Source: an uncultured Prevotellaceae bacterium (GTDB taxonomy: Bacteria > Bacteroidota > Bacteroidia > Bacteroidales > Bacteroidaceae). Taken from it: 39,462 nt of DNA. The position numbers were made by a program, and so were the translations under genes. Each line of letters begins with the position of its first letter. The stretch's first letter is position 1. This document shows positions 1-9,329 of this stretch, piece after piece. The notes under the pieces are model-generated. The model was given only the letters and a program-made list of their open reading frames with translations. It made no database searches and was not told the DNA's origin. Location of the stretch: positions 1-39,462 of the forward strand of contig CAMJFC010000023.1 of the NCBI GenBank assembly GCA_946404865.1, written 5' to 3'.

Positions 1-728
1 ATGGCATTCTCCACGCTGCGGATGTTGCGGCGCACATCGACAATCTGCGTCTTCACATTGAGGTACGATGACTCCATCTGATTGACGGCGGTGGAGTAAA
101 TCTTTCCGCTCTCCCAAAGGGTCTTCTCTGTCTCTAACGAGGCGTTCCACAGGCTGTCGGTAGCGGTCAGAATCGCCAACTGACGGTCGAGCAACTGCAG
201 CATGTAATATTGCTGAGCCACTGTGGAGACCAGATTGGCGCGTAAGGACTCTTCACGGACCTGAGCCTGCAAGCGCACGGCGTTGGCGGCACGCTTCTTG
301 TTGGTGATGGAACCGAAAGCATCGATATCCCAACTCAACTGCAATGGCAGGTTGTAGGTCTTGCTGACCGGACCGAAGTCGAAACTGGAGAGCGTACCGG
401 ATGGAGCGAAATAGAGCGATGGCAGATAAGCCAATTTGGCGGCTTTCAAGGATGCCTCACTCTTCTCCACAGCAATGCGAGCGGAGTTCAGGTCTGTGTT
501 GTTGGCCAATACCTGCTCGATGAGCTGCTGCAGTATGGGATCCGTAAAGAACTCCCGCCATGACAACTCGGCTAACGATGTCCCCGACTCGACAGAGCTG
601 ATGTCCGAACTTGTCCCAAAAGCATCTGTTGGCGCATCAACGTTCGACTCGTAAGTGTTATACAAACCGCAACCCGTGAGTGCGAGACTCACGGTTGTTG
701 CGGCCAATAGATGATGAATTTTTTTCAT
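1..728 (-). CDS. TolC/NodT-family outer-membrane efflux lipoprotein (3' part missing)
   Basis: The minus-strand frame opens with an ATG at 726-728 and stays open to the window edge, giving about 242 N-terminal residues. The N-terminus is a lipoprotein signal ending in the lipobox LTGC (Cys 20). The segment LSWREFFTDPILQQLIEQVL, followed by NNTDLNSARIAVEKSEA, is the usual start of an outer-membrane efflux protein, and the remainder is Gln/Ala/Leu-rich alpha-helical. The family forms the trimeric outer-membrane exit duct of tripartite RND pumps. It is the last visible gene of the operon that starts with the fusion protein at 9122, and it lies 24 bp behind the 55-residue peptide gene. A full-length protein would be about 450-480 residues, so roughly half lies outside the window. 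Confidence 0.9.
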   Translation of the reverse strand, partial: MKKIHHLLAATTVSLALTGCGLYNTYESNVDAPTDAFGTSSDISSVESGTSLAELSWREFFTDPILQQLIEQVLANNTDLNSARIAVEKSEASLKAAKLAYLPSLYFAPSGTLSSFDFGPVSKTYNLPLQLSWDIDAFGSITNKKRAANAVRLQAQVREESLRANLVSTVAQQYYMLQLLDRQLAILTATDSLWNASLETEKTLWESGKIYSTAVNQMESSYLNVKTQIVDVRRNIRSVENA

Positions 729-752
729 TCTGATGAATTATCGAATAGGTCT

Positions 753-920
753 TTAATCCTCTTCCCATACATTCGTAGAGTTGCCCAAGAGGTCCTCGAA
801 TCTATCAACTTCTTCGGCTGTTTCTTTCGTCTCAACGGGCAAAGAAACGTCTTCCATCAGTGATTCGTTTCCTGTGATTTCAAAACGCTTGACGATGGGT
901 TTCAAATATGCTTTTTTCAT
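753..920 (-). CDS. Small acidic peptide of 55 residues, function unknown
   Basis: The chosen start MKKAYLKPIV is at 918-920; a longer frame upstream to 965 would overlap nearly all of the short gap after the preceding gene and adds no recognisable sequence. The peptide has a basic N-terminus (MKKAYLKPIVKRFEI) and a very acidic C-terminal half ending in NVWEED. It has no signal peptide, membrane segment or cysteine. Small proteins beginning MKK.Y.KP are common beside secreted-protein genes in Prevotella and Bacteroides, but I know of no established function. The gene sits 51 bp after the large surface-protein gene and 24 bp before the TolC-like gene, so it is probably cotranscribed with the efflux operon. 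It may be a peptide substrate or accessory factor, but nothing in the sequence proves this. Confidence 0.6.
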   Translation of the reverse strand: MKKAYLKPIVKRFEITGNESLMEDVSLPVETKETAEEVDRFEDLLGNSTNVWEED

Positions 921-971
921 TTTTCTGTTCTTGTAATGGATAAATGATGTGACAAAACCTGACAATGGGTG

Positions 972-3900
972 TTATTTGAGCACCACTTTCTTGCCGTTAG
1001 TGATATAAATGCCCTTTTGCTGTGGTTGGACACGGCGACCCTGCAAGTCGTATAACGGACTTTCATTTGCCTTGGAATCCTCAATGGATTGGATGCCGGT
1101 GGTCTGGTCATAGTTGAAAGCACAGAATTCATTGGCACCAGCCACACTGGCTTCGACGGGCAGATATACACGACCGGAACCGAGAATACCACCAATCCAT
1201 CTGTAGAATCCCACGCCAGCCGACTTATTGGCCAATACATATACAGAAGTGTTGCCATGCTCGCCTGCGATGGTCTTACCGCTCACTTGCAGCAGGTTCG
1301 GCTCAGGTGCAGAAACTTCAACAACTTCAGGATCTAACACAGTCAGCGTGCTCCATTCTCCTCCAGAGATGCGATGGAGCAGATAGGGCTCACCACCTTT
1401 CAGCTGCTTATCTTCCACTTCTTTCAGGTTTGCCCAGCTATTATTATCCTCTTGATTCTTATTGACTTCCGTTACCACGTATGCCTTAATGTTGTCAGGA
1501 ACCGAAACATTACTGTAAGTAACGATGGTTCTCCATGTTGTTGAGCCAATCGAAATGTCGAAGGTAGGATCAGCTACGAAACGGTAAATACGTGGCATGA
1601 TACTTTTCTCATCTCCAGATTTCTTGGTGTTGAACGCAGCCATGAACATGTCGAAGGAACCCATGTCGAAGGTATTACCACTACCTCCTTGACCTTGGCC
1701 TTCTCCTTGGCCTTCTCCTTCACCTTGACCTTCACCAGTGCTACCAAACATATTCATCATCTCTTCCATGTCGAACGAGCTGGCAAGCATGATGGTATTG
1801 TTCTTACCTTCAGTTGCCGTGTACTTGATGGTGGCAATGTTACCTTCAAAGGAGATGGTGGCCTTCAGGCTGTCAACTCCTACTTCGTCCTTAGTTCCTA
1901 CTTTCAAACCAGAGCCTGAACCGAACATGTCCATCATCTTCTTCATGTCGAACTTGTTCTCGCTCTGTCCTTCTTGTCCTTCTTGTCCTTCTTCTTCATC
2001 TTCTGATGTGTCGGAAGCATAGAGATAGAGGGCGTTGTCGTTCTCATCTTTACCGATGTTGAGATACCAAGAAGTGTTATCCTCAGCCTGTTCAAGAACA
2101 ACCTCCAAGGTGCCTTTGGGGACATCTTCACACGGAATCAACTCCTTTGACGGGTCTTCAATCGTAATTTTGCTACCATTCTTGCCGCCACCCATCATAG
2201 CATTGTTTGCAACCATGACGTAGTCGGTTTCTTTGTCGTCCTTAACCCTTGTGCCAACAAGTATCAAGCGGGTACCGTCTTTCAGGTCTTCGGTGCTCGT
2301 CGTCAGCACATAATCACCAGCGTATTTTCCTGCCGGCTCGAGGTCTCTTGTCAGCACGTTCACTTTGAACTTGCGCTTCATAGTGTAGGATTTCTCCTCG
2401 TTGTCATCAGTATTTGGGTTGTCTTCTGCCACAATCACCTTCATCTTGACAGTGATTTTAGCTTTACCTTCCTTAACGCCAATGATGGTCTTGGTATCAG
2501 CATCCCACTTGACAATCTCCTCGTCAGATGACTTGAAAGTGGGTTCCTGCATTCCGCTGCTTATCTTTGTCTCATTTATTTCAGGGATAGAACAATCAAA
2601 TGTATTATCTATTGTATAAAGGCCATCGCTGTCTAATGTCTTGTTGACATATACCACGGTGTCCTCGGCAAGCAATGTCGGGTCATATTCAAACAGATAG
2701 TTCAGTTCACCAACCTTCCATGACTTCTTGGGTTCATCATTGCCATCGCCCATCATACCGGCGAACATGTTCGAATCCTCAGTTTCAACCAGCGGACCGC
2801 GAACAATCACGCAGTCACCAGGGCTCAGTTTTGGCATTTCCTGATACGTTATCACGCCAAAATGGTTTTCATCAAACTCACCACGACCATTAAGCACCTT
2901 CAGCTGACCGTCTTTCGTGCCATCATCAGAGATATAATAGGTCACCTGGTCGGAGTTGAACATGGCTGATAGGTCGAAGCCCATGGAAGACATATCGAAG
3001 CCCATGGAAGACATGTCAACGCCTGATTCTTCCATTTCATCCGTGTCGAAGTCGATATCATCCATCTCCTCTTCGAGGTTCATTCCGCCACCATTGCCGC
3101 CATTGCCGCCATTGCCGCCCATATTGCCCATCATCTCACCAAAATCCATGTCACCGAATATGGCCATCAAACCAGAGTTCACCTTGCTCACCTTGCCTTT
3201 GATGTAGTAGCTGACGCCTTCTTGCCATGTGACTTTTGTTCCACTGACAGTGACTTGACCTTTCTCTGCCAATTCCTTGGCTTGGGATACAGTTAAAGGA
3301 TTATTGATACTGCCAGGTTCTTCCGAGTCCAAATCGTCAATAATCACAGTACATTTGGCGGAAGCCTTGTCGTGATAGGTGTTCTCTGCCACGGTAGCAG
3401 TAATGACCGTTGAGCCACGCTTATTAAAATGCACGATGCCATTTTCGACAGTCGCTACATCCGTATTGCTGCTCGACCATCTAATATCCGATTTTTCTGC
3501 TCCCGTGATTTTAACTTCGAGATCCAATTCTTGAGTATGACCTTCATATATGTCCTCTTCGTAGTATTCGGCCATATCTATTGTCACAACTTTCTGGGGA
3601 CTTACAACCTTCTGGTAGTAAAACAAGTGGTTCTCACTAAAGTCATCAGTTGTTTCTTTCAATTTCCAAACGTTACTGAACATGCTATCATCAACACTGA
3701 ACAGATAACTTTTTTTATCTGATCCTTCTCCTTTAGAAATCCACAGACTTTCATAATAGGAATCAGTGGTCCCGTAGTCGAAATACATGGCCAAGTCATT
3801 ACCTTCACCAACCCTCAATACTGGGTCGTCTTTGCTGGTGTCAGCATAGAGATGTTTACCATCTTTTGTCGTTAACCAGGCACCCTGGTTTTTGTTTCTG

Positions 3901-4691
3901 TTGAATGTCCATTGCACTTTCTCAGGTACTTCGTCCATGACAATACGGTCCTTTTCGTCATTCAGCGTCACGGCTACAGCATCTGGGTCTTTGTCTTCCT
4001 TGTCGTTTCCCAGGGCCTTTTCCGAGTTCTGTTCTACAACAACGACAATATTATTATCGGTTTTGACGAAATTTCCATTAACTACTCGTTTCCATTTCAC
4101 ATAATTCTTGTAATCACGTTTGTAAAGGGTGAATCTTGCTGTGCTCCCCCCTATTTTGCCACGATAATTTCCAGTACTGTTATCCCATCCGATGTAGTTG
4201 CCAAACAGAAAGCCCAGATAGCCGCCATTCTCGCCATTCTCGCCATAATCATCAAATTTAAAATTGGACGAACGATCACCCTCAGAATCGGAAGGGAGAG
4301 TGCCATCAAATGAAAGCTTTCCTAACGTATAACCATATAATGGTCCTGTATATTCGAGTTGTTCAAACGAGAACTGGGGGTTGCCCATTCCGTCATCACT
4401 CTTCGTCACTTTCCACTTAATATATTCTTGTGGAGCATTATCGTCAATTGAACCGTCGTCGTTGATGGTGACATTGATACCCAGAAAATTGTTTTCATAG
4501 GATAGAGCGCGTTGATTATCCACATCTACCAAAAGCACAATATCACCAGTTTTAACCGTCGAAAGGTCGGTAATCTTCGCCCATTCATGATCAAATTTCT
4601 CTGGATCAGGTTCTAATTGGGCGCTTACGCTCCCTGCTAATAGTGTACATATCAGCAGAAAGATTGATTTTAAATATAAAGTTTTTTTCAT
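972..4691 (-). CDS. Large secreted Ig-like surface protein with Met-rich loops and a T9SS-type C-terminus
   Basis: The protein has 1239 residues. Residues 1-25 are a Sec signal ending in VSAQ. Roughly 380-447 is a Big_2-like bacterial Ig fold (IRWSSSNTDVATVENG, then STVITATV). About 460-650 resembles an OB-like domain of Bacteroidales surface proteins (YYIKGKVSKV, GDCVIVRGPLVE), interrupted at about 507-577 by a Gly/Asn, acidic and Met-rich insertion. About 684-780 is a second Ig-like domain. Residues 787-1050 contain two further low-complexity loops (Glu/Gln/Gly-rich, with FDMKKMMDMFGS and FDMEEMMNMFGS). The last 30 residues (PLYDLQGRRV, GIYITNGKKVVLK) are a type IX secretion tail. The gene starts 18 bp after the RND pump stop and precedes the TolC-like gene, so it lies inside the efflux operon, which is unusual. 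The function is unknown; surface display is likely. Confidence 0.85.
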   Translation of the reverse strand: MKKTLYLKSIFLLICTLLAGSVSAQLEPDPEKFDHEWAKITDLSTVKTGDIVLLVDVDNQRALSYENNFLGINVTINDDGSIDDNAPQEYIKWKVTKSDDGMGNPQFSFEQLEYTGPLYGYTLGKLSFDGTLPSDSEGDRSSNFKFDDYGENGENGGYLGFLFGNYIGWDNSTGNYRGKIGGSTARFTLYKRDYKNYVKWKRVVNGNFVKTDNNIVVVVEQNSEKALGNDKEDKDPDAVAVTLNDEKDRIVMDEVPEKVQWTFNRNKNQGAWLTTKDGKHLYADTSKDDPVLRVGEGNDLAMYFDYGTTDSYYESLWISKGEGSDKKSYLFSVDDSMFSNVWKLKETTDDFSENHLFYYQKVVSPQKVVTIDMAEYYEEDIYEGHTQELDLEVKITGAEKSDIRWSSSNTDVATVENGIVHFNKRGSTVITATVAENTYHDKASAKCTVIIDDLDSEEPGSINNPLTVSQAKELAEKGQVTVSGTKVTWQEGVSYYIKGKVSKVNSGLMAIFGDMDFGEMMGNMGGNGGNGGNGGGMNLEEEMDDIDFDTDEMEESGVDMSSMGFDMSSMGFDLSAMFNSDQVTYYISDDGTKDGQLKVLNGRGEFDENHFGVITYQEMPKLSPGDCVIVRGPLVETEDSNMFAGMMGDGNDEPKKSWKVGELNYLFEYDPTLLAEDTVVYVNKTLDSDGLYTIDNTFDCSIPEINETKISSGMQEPTFKSSDEEIVKWDADTKTIIGVKEGKAKITVKMKVIVAEDNPNTDDNEEKSYTMKRKFKVNVLTRDLEPAGKYAGDYVLTTSTEDLKDGTRLILVGTRVKDDKETDYVMVANNAMMGGGKNGSKITIEDPSKELIPCEDVPKGTLEVVLEQAEDNTSWYLNIGKDENDNALYLYASDTSEDEEEGQEGQEGQSENKFDMKKMMDMFGSGSGLKVGTKDEVGVDSLKATISFEGNIATIKYTATEGKNNTIMLASSFDMEEMMNMFGSTGEGQGEGEGQGEGQGQGGSGNTFDMGSFDMFMAAFNTKKSGDEKSIMPRIYRFVADPTFDISIGSTTWRTIVTYSNVSVPDNIKAYVVTEVNKNQEDNNSWANLKEVEDKQLKGGEPYLLHRISGGEWSTLTVLDPEVVEVSAPEPNLLQVSGKTIAGEHGNTSVYVLANKSAGVGFYRWIGGILGSGRVYLPVEASVAGANEFCAFNYDQTTGIQSIEDSKANESPLYDLQGRRVQPQQKGIYITNGKKVVLK

Positions 4692-4709
4692 CTGTTTGTT
4701 ATATAATAA

Positions 4710-7700
4710 TTAATTGTTTGTTGTTTCAGGGGATATTTTTTCATTCTTTTCTTCTGCCTCACCAACTGGCTTTTCTATTTCCGTGGTTTCTGAGGCCACC
4801 TCTCCTCCTTGATACTTCTCATGCAGTTTTTGGAACACGATGAAGAAGGCGGGCACCACAAAGAGCAGGGCAAGGGTTCCCACCGACATACCACCCACCA
4901 CGCCGAGCGCAAGGGCACGGTTGCCGTTGGCACCGGCACCTCCCGAGATGATGAGAGGTATCATACCCGCAATCATGGTGAGCACGGTCATGAGGATGGG
5001 GCGCAGACGCTCTTCACAGGCTGCGAAGGCGGCATCGCGAATCGACATGCCTTGGGCACGCTTCTCGGATGCGAACTCGGTGATAAGGATGGCTGTCTTG
5101 GCAAGCAGTCCGATCAGCATGATGACACCGGTCTGTAAGTAGATGTTGTTGTCCATGCCGGGCAAGTGGAGCAGACTGCCGAGGTAGGCAAAGATGAATG
5201 CGCCCATAAGACCGAACGGTACGCTCAACAGCACAGCCCAAGGTGTGAACCAAGAATTATATAGCGAACCGAGGATGAGATAAATGAGGATGACGCAGAT
5301 GAGATAGATGAGCACGGTGGCGTTGCTGCCGGCCGCCTCTTCCACCTCACGCGACATACCGCTGTACTCGTAACCGTAACCGTTGGGCATCTCCTGCTTA
5401 AACACCTCGGCGATGGCTTTGTGGGCATCGCCCTCCGTATAGCCGTTGGCGGTCTGAACAAAGCAGGTGATGCTCTGGAAGAGGTTGAAGTGCTCGATGG
5501 TGGATGTGCCGACCACCTCTTTCAATCTCACGAACTCAGAGATGGGGGCCATCTTTCCTCCCATCACTTTGACAAAGATATTGTTGAGCGACTGGGGGTT
5601 GAGACGGTATTCGGGCGCGGCACTCGCCATGATGCGATACACCTTGCCAAACTGGTTGAAGTTGCCCACGTAGGAACCACCGCAGTAAGCACCAAGGGTG
5701 TTGAGCACTGTGGCAGGAGTGACACCGGCACGGTCGCACTGCGCGGCATCCACCTCAACCTGATATTTGGGATAGCGCTCGGAATAGGACGACATGGCCA
5801 TGCCTATCTCCGGACGTTCGCCCAACTTCTGCAAGAAATGGTTGGTCTTGGCGGCAAACTCGGAGAGGTCGCCGTCGTTGAGGTCTTGCAACACGAGGCT
5901 TACACCGTTGTTGCTGCCGTATCCGGGAACCTGCGGCAACTGGAAGGGCATCACCTTGACGTTCTTGATGTCCATGCAGTCGAAATAGAAACGTCCGATG
6001 ACGAGGTCCACATAGTGGTTGAAACCCGGTCGGTCGTCCCAGTTCTTCAGGCGGATAATCATGGTGGCGAAGTTGCTGCCTGCACCCGACATCAGACCGT
6101 AGCCGCAGGCCACGCCAAAACTCTCCAATTCGGGTATCTTCTTTGCTTTCTCTTCCACGCGTTTAATAATCTCACTGGTCTCATGCAACGTGGAACCCTC
6201 AGGCAGACGCACCTCGGCCAAGATGACGCCTTGGTCCTCTTGAGGCACCAGACCCGACGGCAGACTGCTCATGAAGAAAATGAGCAAAGCCGCAGCGGCT
6301 GCCAGCAATGCGCCGGCTATCCAAGGCCGTTTGATGAATTTCTTGACACTCTTTGAATATTTCCTGAAGATGGCGTTGTAACTGGCGTTATATGCTTTTT
6401 TCACATAATAACCCAGGGTCTTCCGTTCATTGCCCTTTTCGGTGGCTTTCAGCAGGATAGCACAGAGGGCGGGGCAGAGGGTGAGCGCCGACACGCAAGA
6501 GAGACCCACGGCCGAGGCGATGGTGACACCAAACTGTGTGAAGAAACTGCCCGATGTGCCTGGCATGAACGCCACAGGGATGAATACGGCCATGAAGACC
6601 AGCGTACAGGAAATGACGGCCACCGACACCTCGCTCATGGCTTCGCGTGTGGCACTGGCTGCACTGGTATGCCCTCGCTCTAATTTCGCTTCCACAGCCT
6701 CGACCACGACAATGGCGTCATCGACCACCGTACCGATGGTCAGCACCAACGCGAAGAGGGTGAGGATATTGAGCGAGAATCCCGCTAACGACACGATGGC
6801 GAATGTGCCTAAGAGCGACACGATGATAGAGATCGAGGGTATGATGGTGGCCTTGAAACTCTGTAAGAAGAAATAGACCACAAGGATGACGAGGATGATG
6901 GCGATGACGAGCGTCTCCACCACATTGTGGATGGCGGCGAAGAGGAAGTCATCGGAGGTCTCGAGAATCTCGAACTCCAGTCCGGCCGGCATCGTCGCCT
7001 TCATCTCATCGTAGAGTTTGTTGATACGGGAGTTGACCTCGGTGGCGTTGGCTCCCGGGGCCTGGAACACCATGAAGATGATGCCCGGCTTGCCATTCAC
7101 GCTCGAGGCGAACCCATAGTTCACGGCACCGATCTCCACATCAGCCACATCGCCGAGGTGCAACAGGTGGCCGCCGTCGCTGGTGCGAAGAACGATGTCC
7201 TTGAATTCGTCGATACTCTTGAGCGTGCCTTTATACTCCATGGTATATTGGTAGGCATTTTCTGACTGTGCGCCCAAGGAACCGGTGGAAGCCACGAAAC
7301 TCTGTCCGCTGATGGCGGCGAACACCTCGCGAGGCTCCACACCATATTGCGCCATCACATCCGGTTTCATCCAGATGCGCAGCGCGTAGGTGTTGCCCAA
7401 ACTCATCACATCACCCACACCAGTGATACGCATCAGTCGGGGTTTGATGTTGATGTCTATATAGTTGGCGATAAAATCATCACTATACTTGCCGTCCACA
7501 CTCCTGAGCGAACCGATTTGCAGGATGTTGCTCTGCATCTTGAACACCTGGACGCCCACTTTTGTCACATCGGCAGGAAGGAGGGCGGTGGCACGTGTCA
7601 CACGGTTCTGCACGTTCACTGCAGCCATGTCGGGGTCGGTGCCCTGTTCAAAATAGACCACGATGCTCACGTCGCCCGTGTTGCTGGCACTGCTCGTCAT

Positions 7701-7934
7701 GTAGGTCATGCCGGGCACACCGTTGATATTTTCTTCCAAGGGCTGGATGACGGACTTCATGATGGTGCTGGCATCGGCACCGGTATAGGTGGTCGATACG
7801 CGCACGGTGGGAGGTGCGATGTCGGGATACTGCTCCACGGGCAGCGTACTCATGCAGATGAATCCCACGAGCGCGATGACGATACTGATGGCACAAGCCA
7901 TCACATATCTGGAAATAAAGATATTGCCTTTCAT
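4710..7934 (-). CDS. RND multidrug efflux pump, AcrB/MexB (HAE1) type
   Basis: At 1074 residues this is full length for the family. It opens with the first transmembrane helix (SRYVMACAISIVIALVGFIC) and the typical LPVEQYPDIAPPTV segment, and has the TM4 proton-relay signature GTVVDDAIVVVEAVE with the paired aspartates. Two large periplasmic porter regions and twelve expected membrane helices follow the usual duplicated plan. The last helices (GVIMLIGLLAKTAILITEF) are also canonical. RND pumps of this class use proton motive force to capture drugs, bile salts or other amphipaths from the periplasm and inner membrane and pass them to the outer-membrane duct. The gene follows the membrane-fusion gene after 15 bp and precedes the surface-protein gene by 18 bp. 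The C-terminal tail is acidic (EKPVGEAEEKNEKI). The substrate cannot be read from the sequence. Confidence 0.97.
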   Translation of the reverse strand: MKGNIFISRYVMACAISIVIALVGFICMSTLPVEQYPDIAPPTVRVSTTYTGADASTIMKSVIQPLEENINGVPGMTYMTSSASNTGDVSIVVYFEQGTDPDMAAVNVQNRVTRATALLPADVTKVGVQVFKMQSNILQIGSLRSVDGKYSDDFIANYIDINIKPRLMRITGVGDVMSLGNTYALRIWMKPDVMAQYGVEPREVFAAISGQSFVASTGSLGAQSENAYQYTMEYKGTLKSIDEFKDIVLRTSDGGHLLHLGDVADVEIGAVNYGFASSVNGKPGIIFMVFQAPGANATEVNSRINKLYDEMKATMPAGLEFEILETSDDFLFAAIHNVVETLVIAIILVILVVYFFLQSFKATIIPSISIIVSLLGTFAIVSLAGFSLNILTLFALVLTIGTVVDDAIVVVEAVEAKLERGHTSAASATREAMSEVSVAVISCTLVFMAVFIPVAFMPGTSGSFFTQFGVTIASAVGLSCVSALTLCPALCAILLKATEKGNERKTLGYYVKKAYNASYNAIFRKYSKSVKKFIKRPWIAGALLAAAAALLIFFMSSLPSGLVPQEDQGVILAEVRLPEGSTLHETSEIIKRVEEKAKKIPELESFGVACGYGLMSGAGSNFATMIIRLKNWDDRPGFNHYVDLVIGRFYFDCMDIKNVKVMPFQLPQVPGYGSNNGVSLVLQDLNDGDLSEFAAKTNHFLQKLGERPEIGMAMSSYSERYPKYQVEVDAAQCDRAGVTPATVLNTLGAYCGGSYVGNFNQFGKVYRIMASAAPEYRLNPQSLNNIFVKVMGGKMAPISEFVRLKEVVGTSTIEHFNLFQSITCFVQTANGYTEGDAHKAIAEVFKQEMPNGYGYEYSGMSREVEEAAGSNATVLIYLICVILIYLILGSLYNSWFTPWAVLLSVPFGLMGAFIFAYLGSLLHLPGMDNNIYLQTGVIMLIGLLAKTAILITEFASEKRAQGMSIRDAAFAACEERLRPILMTVLTMIAGMIPLIISGGAGANGNRALALGVVGGMSVGTLALLFVVPAFFIVFQKLHEKYQGGEVASETTEIEKPVGEAEEKNEKISPETTNN

Positions 7935-7949
7935 CGTTGAACCGTCTTG

Positions 7950-9122
7950 CTATTCGTTTTCCTCTTGTTTGGCGAAGAGCACTTTCTGTCCCTCCTGCAC
8001 ATTGTTGGCTCCTTCGGTCACAATCACATCACCCACGTCAAGGCCTGATGTGATGATGACATCGCGGCTGCCACCGGTACTCTCGGTGGTGACCTCGACG
8101 CTCACGGCGGTGCTGTCTGGTTTCACTTTATACACGAGGCTGCGGTCTTGCAGTTTCACCACCGCGTTCTGCGGCACCACGATGACACCCTTCTTGTCTA
8201 TAGGCAACACGACATTGCCTTGAATGCCGGAGAAGAGTTTTCCATCGGGGTTGGGGAAAGAGGCTTTGCAAGCCAGTGTGCCAGTAGCGGCATCCACCAT
8301 GCCGGTGAGGCTGGAGATACGACCCTTGTGTTCATATTCTGTGCCGCTTTTCATCACGAATGTTACATCGGGAAGGTCTTCCAGGTGTTTGGCCTTGTCT
8401 TGTTGTGAATAATTGCCAGAAGCGAGCTGTGCTTCTATGAGCGATTCCGTGATGGAGAACTCCGCATCCATCATGTTGTTGCCGCTCACCATGGTCAGGT
8501 GCGTGGCAGGCGACACCTGGTCGCCGGCAAAGACGGGTATTTCGCCGATGACGCCAGCCACAGGTGAGGTGATAGTGCAGAATCCCAAGTTCACCTTGGC
8601 GCGGTTGAGCGATGCTTGTGCCTGTGTGACGGCAGCGCGTGCCTGACTGACGGATGCCTGTGCCTGTTTGTATGTGTTGAGCGAGTTCTCAAGCATATAG
8701 TTACTCACAATCTTCTTGTCAAACAGGTTCTTATTGCTCTCATACTCCAATCGGGCACTGTTCTCTGCGGCCTGGGCAGCCTGCAGATTGGCCTGGGCGG
8801 CTTGCAGGTTGGCCTGGGCGGCCTCCACGTCATGCTGCGCGTTGCGCTGGTCGATGATAAAGAGCACCGTGCCACGACCGACACGCTGTCCCTCGGAAAC
8901 ACATATTCTGGTCAACTGACCACTGACCTGTGGCGTGATGGTCACATCAGCCTGTCCTTTCATCTTCGCGCTGAACTTCATCGGCAGCACGATGTCTGTC
9001 TTTTGGATGGTCATGGTCTCAAACGACGATGGAACTTCTTTAGGTATGTCGAGGCCGCACGAAGTCAACCCGACGGCCACGGTAGCCATGGCAGCCCATG
9101 CCATTACTTTTTTTGTTCTCAT
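7950..9122 (-). CDS. RND efflux periplasmic adaptor (membrane-fusion lipoprotein)
   Basis: The protein has 390 residues and starts with a lipoprotein signal whose lipobox is LTSC (Cys 22). The order is that of AcrA/MexA adaptors: a half-lipoyl segment (DVTITPQVSGQLTRI, VSEGQRVGRGTVLF), a long alanine/glutamine coiled-coil hairpin (QAAQANLQAAQ, then VSQARAAVTQAQASL), the second lipoyl half (ITSPVAGVIGEIPVFAGDQV), and the beta-barrel and membrane-proximal domains with a typical NAVVKLQDRSLVY segment. It joins the pump to the outer-membrane duct. It is the first gene of the operon and has its own promoter and operator-like repeats upstream. The coiled coil contains a short DNA-level direct repeat (two QANLQAA units), which is normal for these proteins. 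Confidence 0.96.
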   Translation of the reverse strand: MRTKKVMAWAAMATVAVGLTSCGLDIPKEVPSSFETMTIQKTDIVLPMKFSAKMKGQADVTITPQVSGQLTRICVSEGQRVGRGTVLFIIDQRNAQHDVEAAQANLQAAQANLQAAQAAENSARLEYESNKNLFDKKIVSNYMLENSLNTYKQAQASVSQARAAVTQAQASLNRAKVNLGFCTITSPVAGVIGEIPVFAGDQVSPATHLTMVSGNNMMDAEFSITESLIEAQLASGNYSQQDKAKHLEDLPDVTFVMKSGTEYEHKGRISSLTGMVDAATGTLACKASFPNPDGKLFSGIQGNVVLPIDKKGVIVVPQNAVVKLQDRSLVYKVKPDSTAVSVEVTTESTGGSRDVIITSGLDVGDVIVTEGANNVQEGQKVLFAKQEENE

Positions 9123-9282
9123 TTTTTTATGGTTTAGCGTTTAATAATCGGTTGGATTTTTATAGATGATGGTTAAATCGCAGAAGAAAATAGTTGATAA
9201 CTTCTCCGTCACTTCTCCGCAAAAAATACCTGTAGAATGTTGTTCGTTTTTTTCTTTTTTTTACACTTCTCGTTTTGCTCGG

Positions 9283-9313
9283 CAAAATTACGGCATTATC
9301 ACGCGTGAACAAT
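9283..9313 (-). promoter_or_regulatory. Promoter of the efflux operon
   Basis: On the minus strand a TAATTTTG box (9283-9290) matches the Bacteroidetes -7 consensus TAnnTTTG, with ATTG (9310-9313) 19 bp upstream at the -33 position. It leaves a leader of about 150 nt before the adaptor start codon at 9122. This was identified by consensus only. Confidence 0.6.
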
Positions 9314-9329
9314 ATATATAAATAAATAA

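Noticed and set aside
753..920. Bacteriocin or RiPP precursor
   Set aside because: No double-glycine leader, cysteine-rich or Ser/Thr-rich core, or maturation enzyme is nearby, so only 'small peptide of unknown function' is supported.
5421..6356. 311-residue plus-strand frame opposite the RND pump
   Set aside because: It is rich in His, Gly and Val in the way typical of antisense frames of GC-rich genes, and the pump on the other strand is intact and full length.
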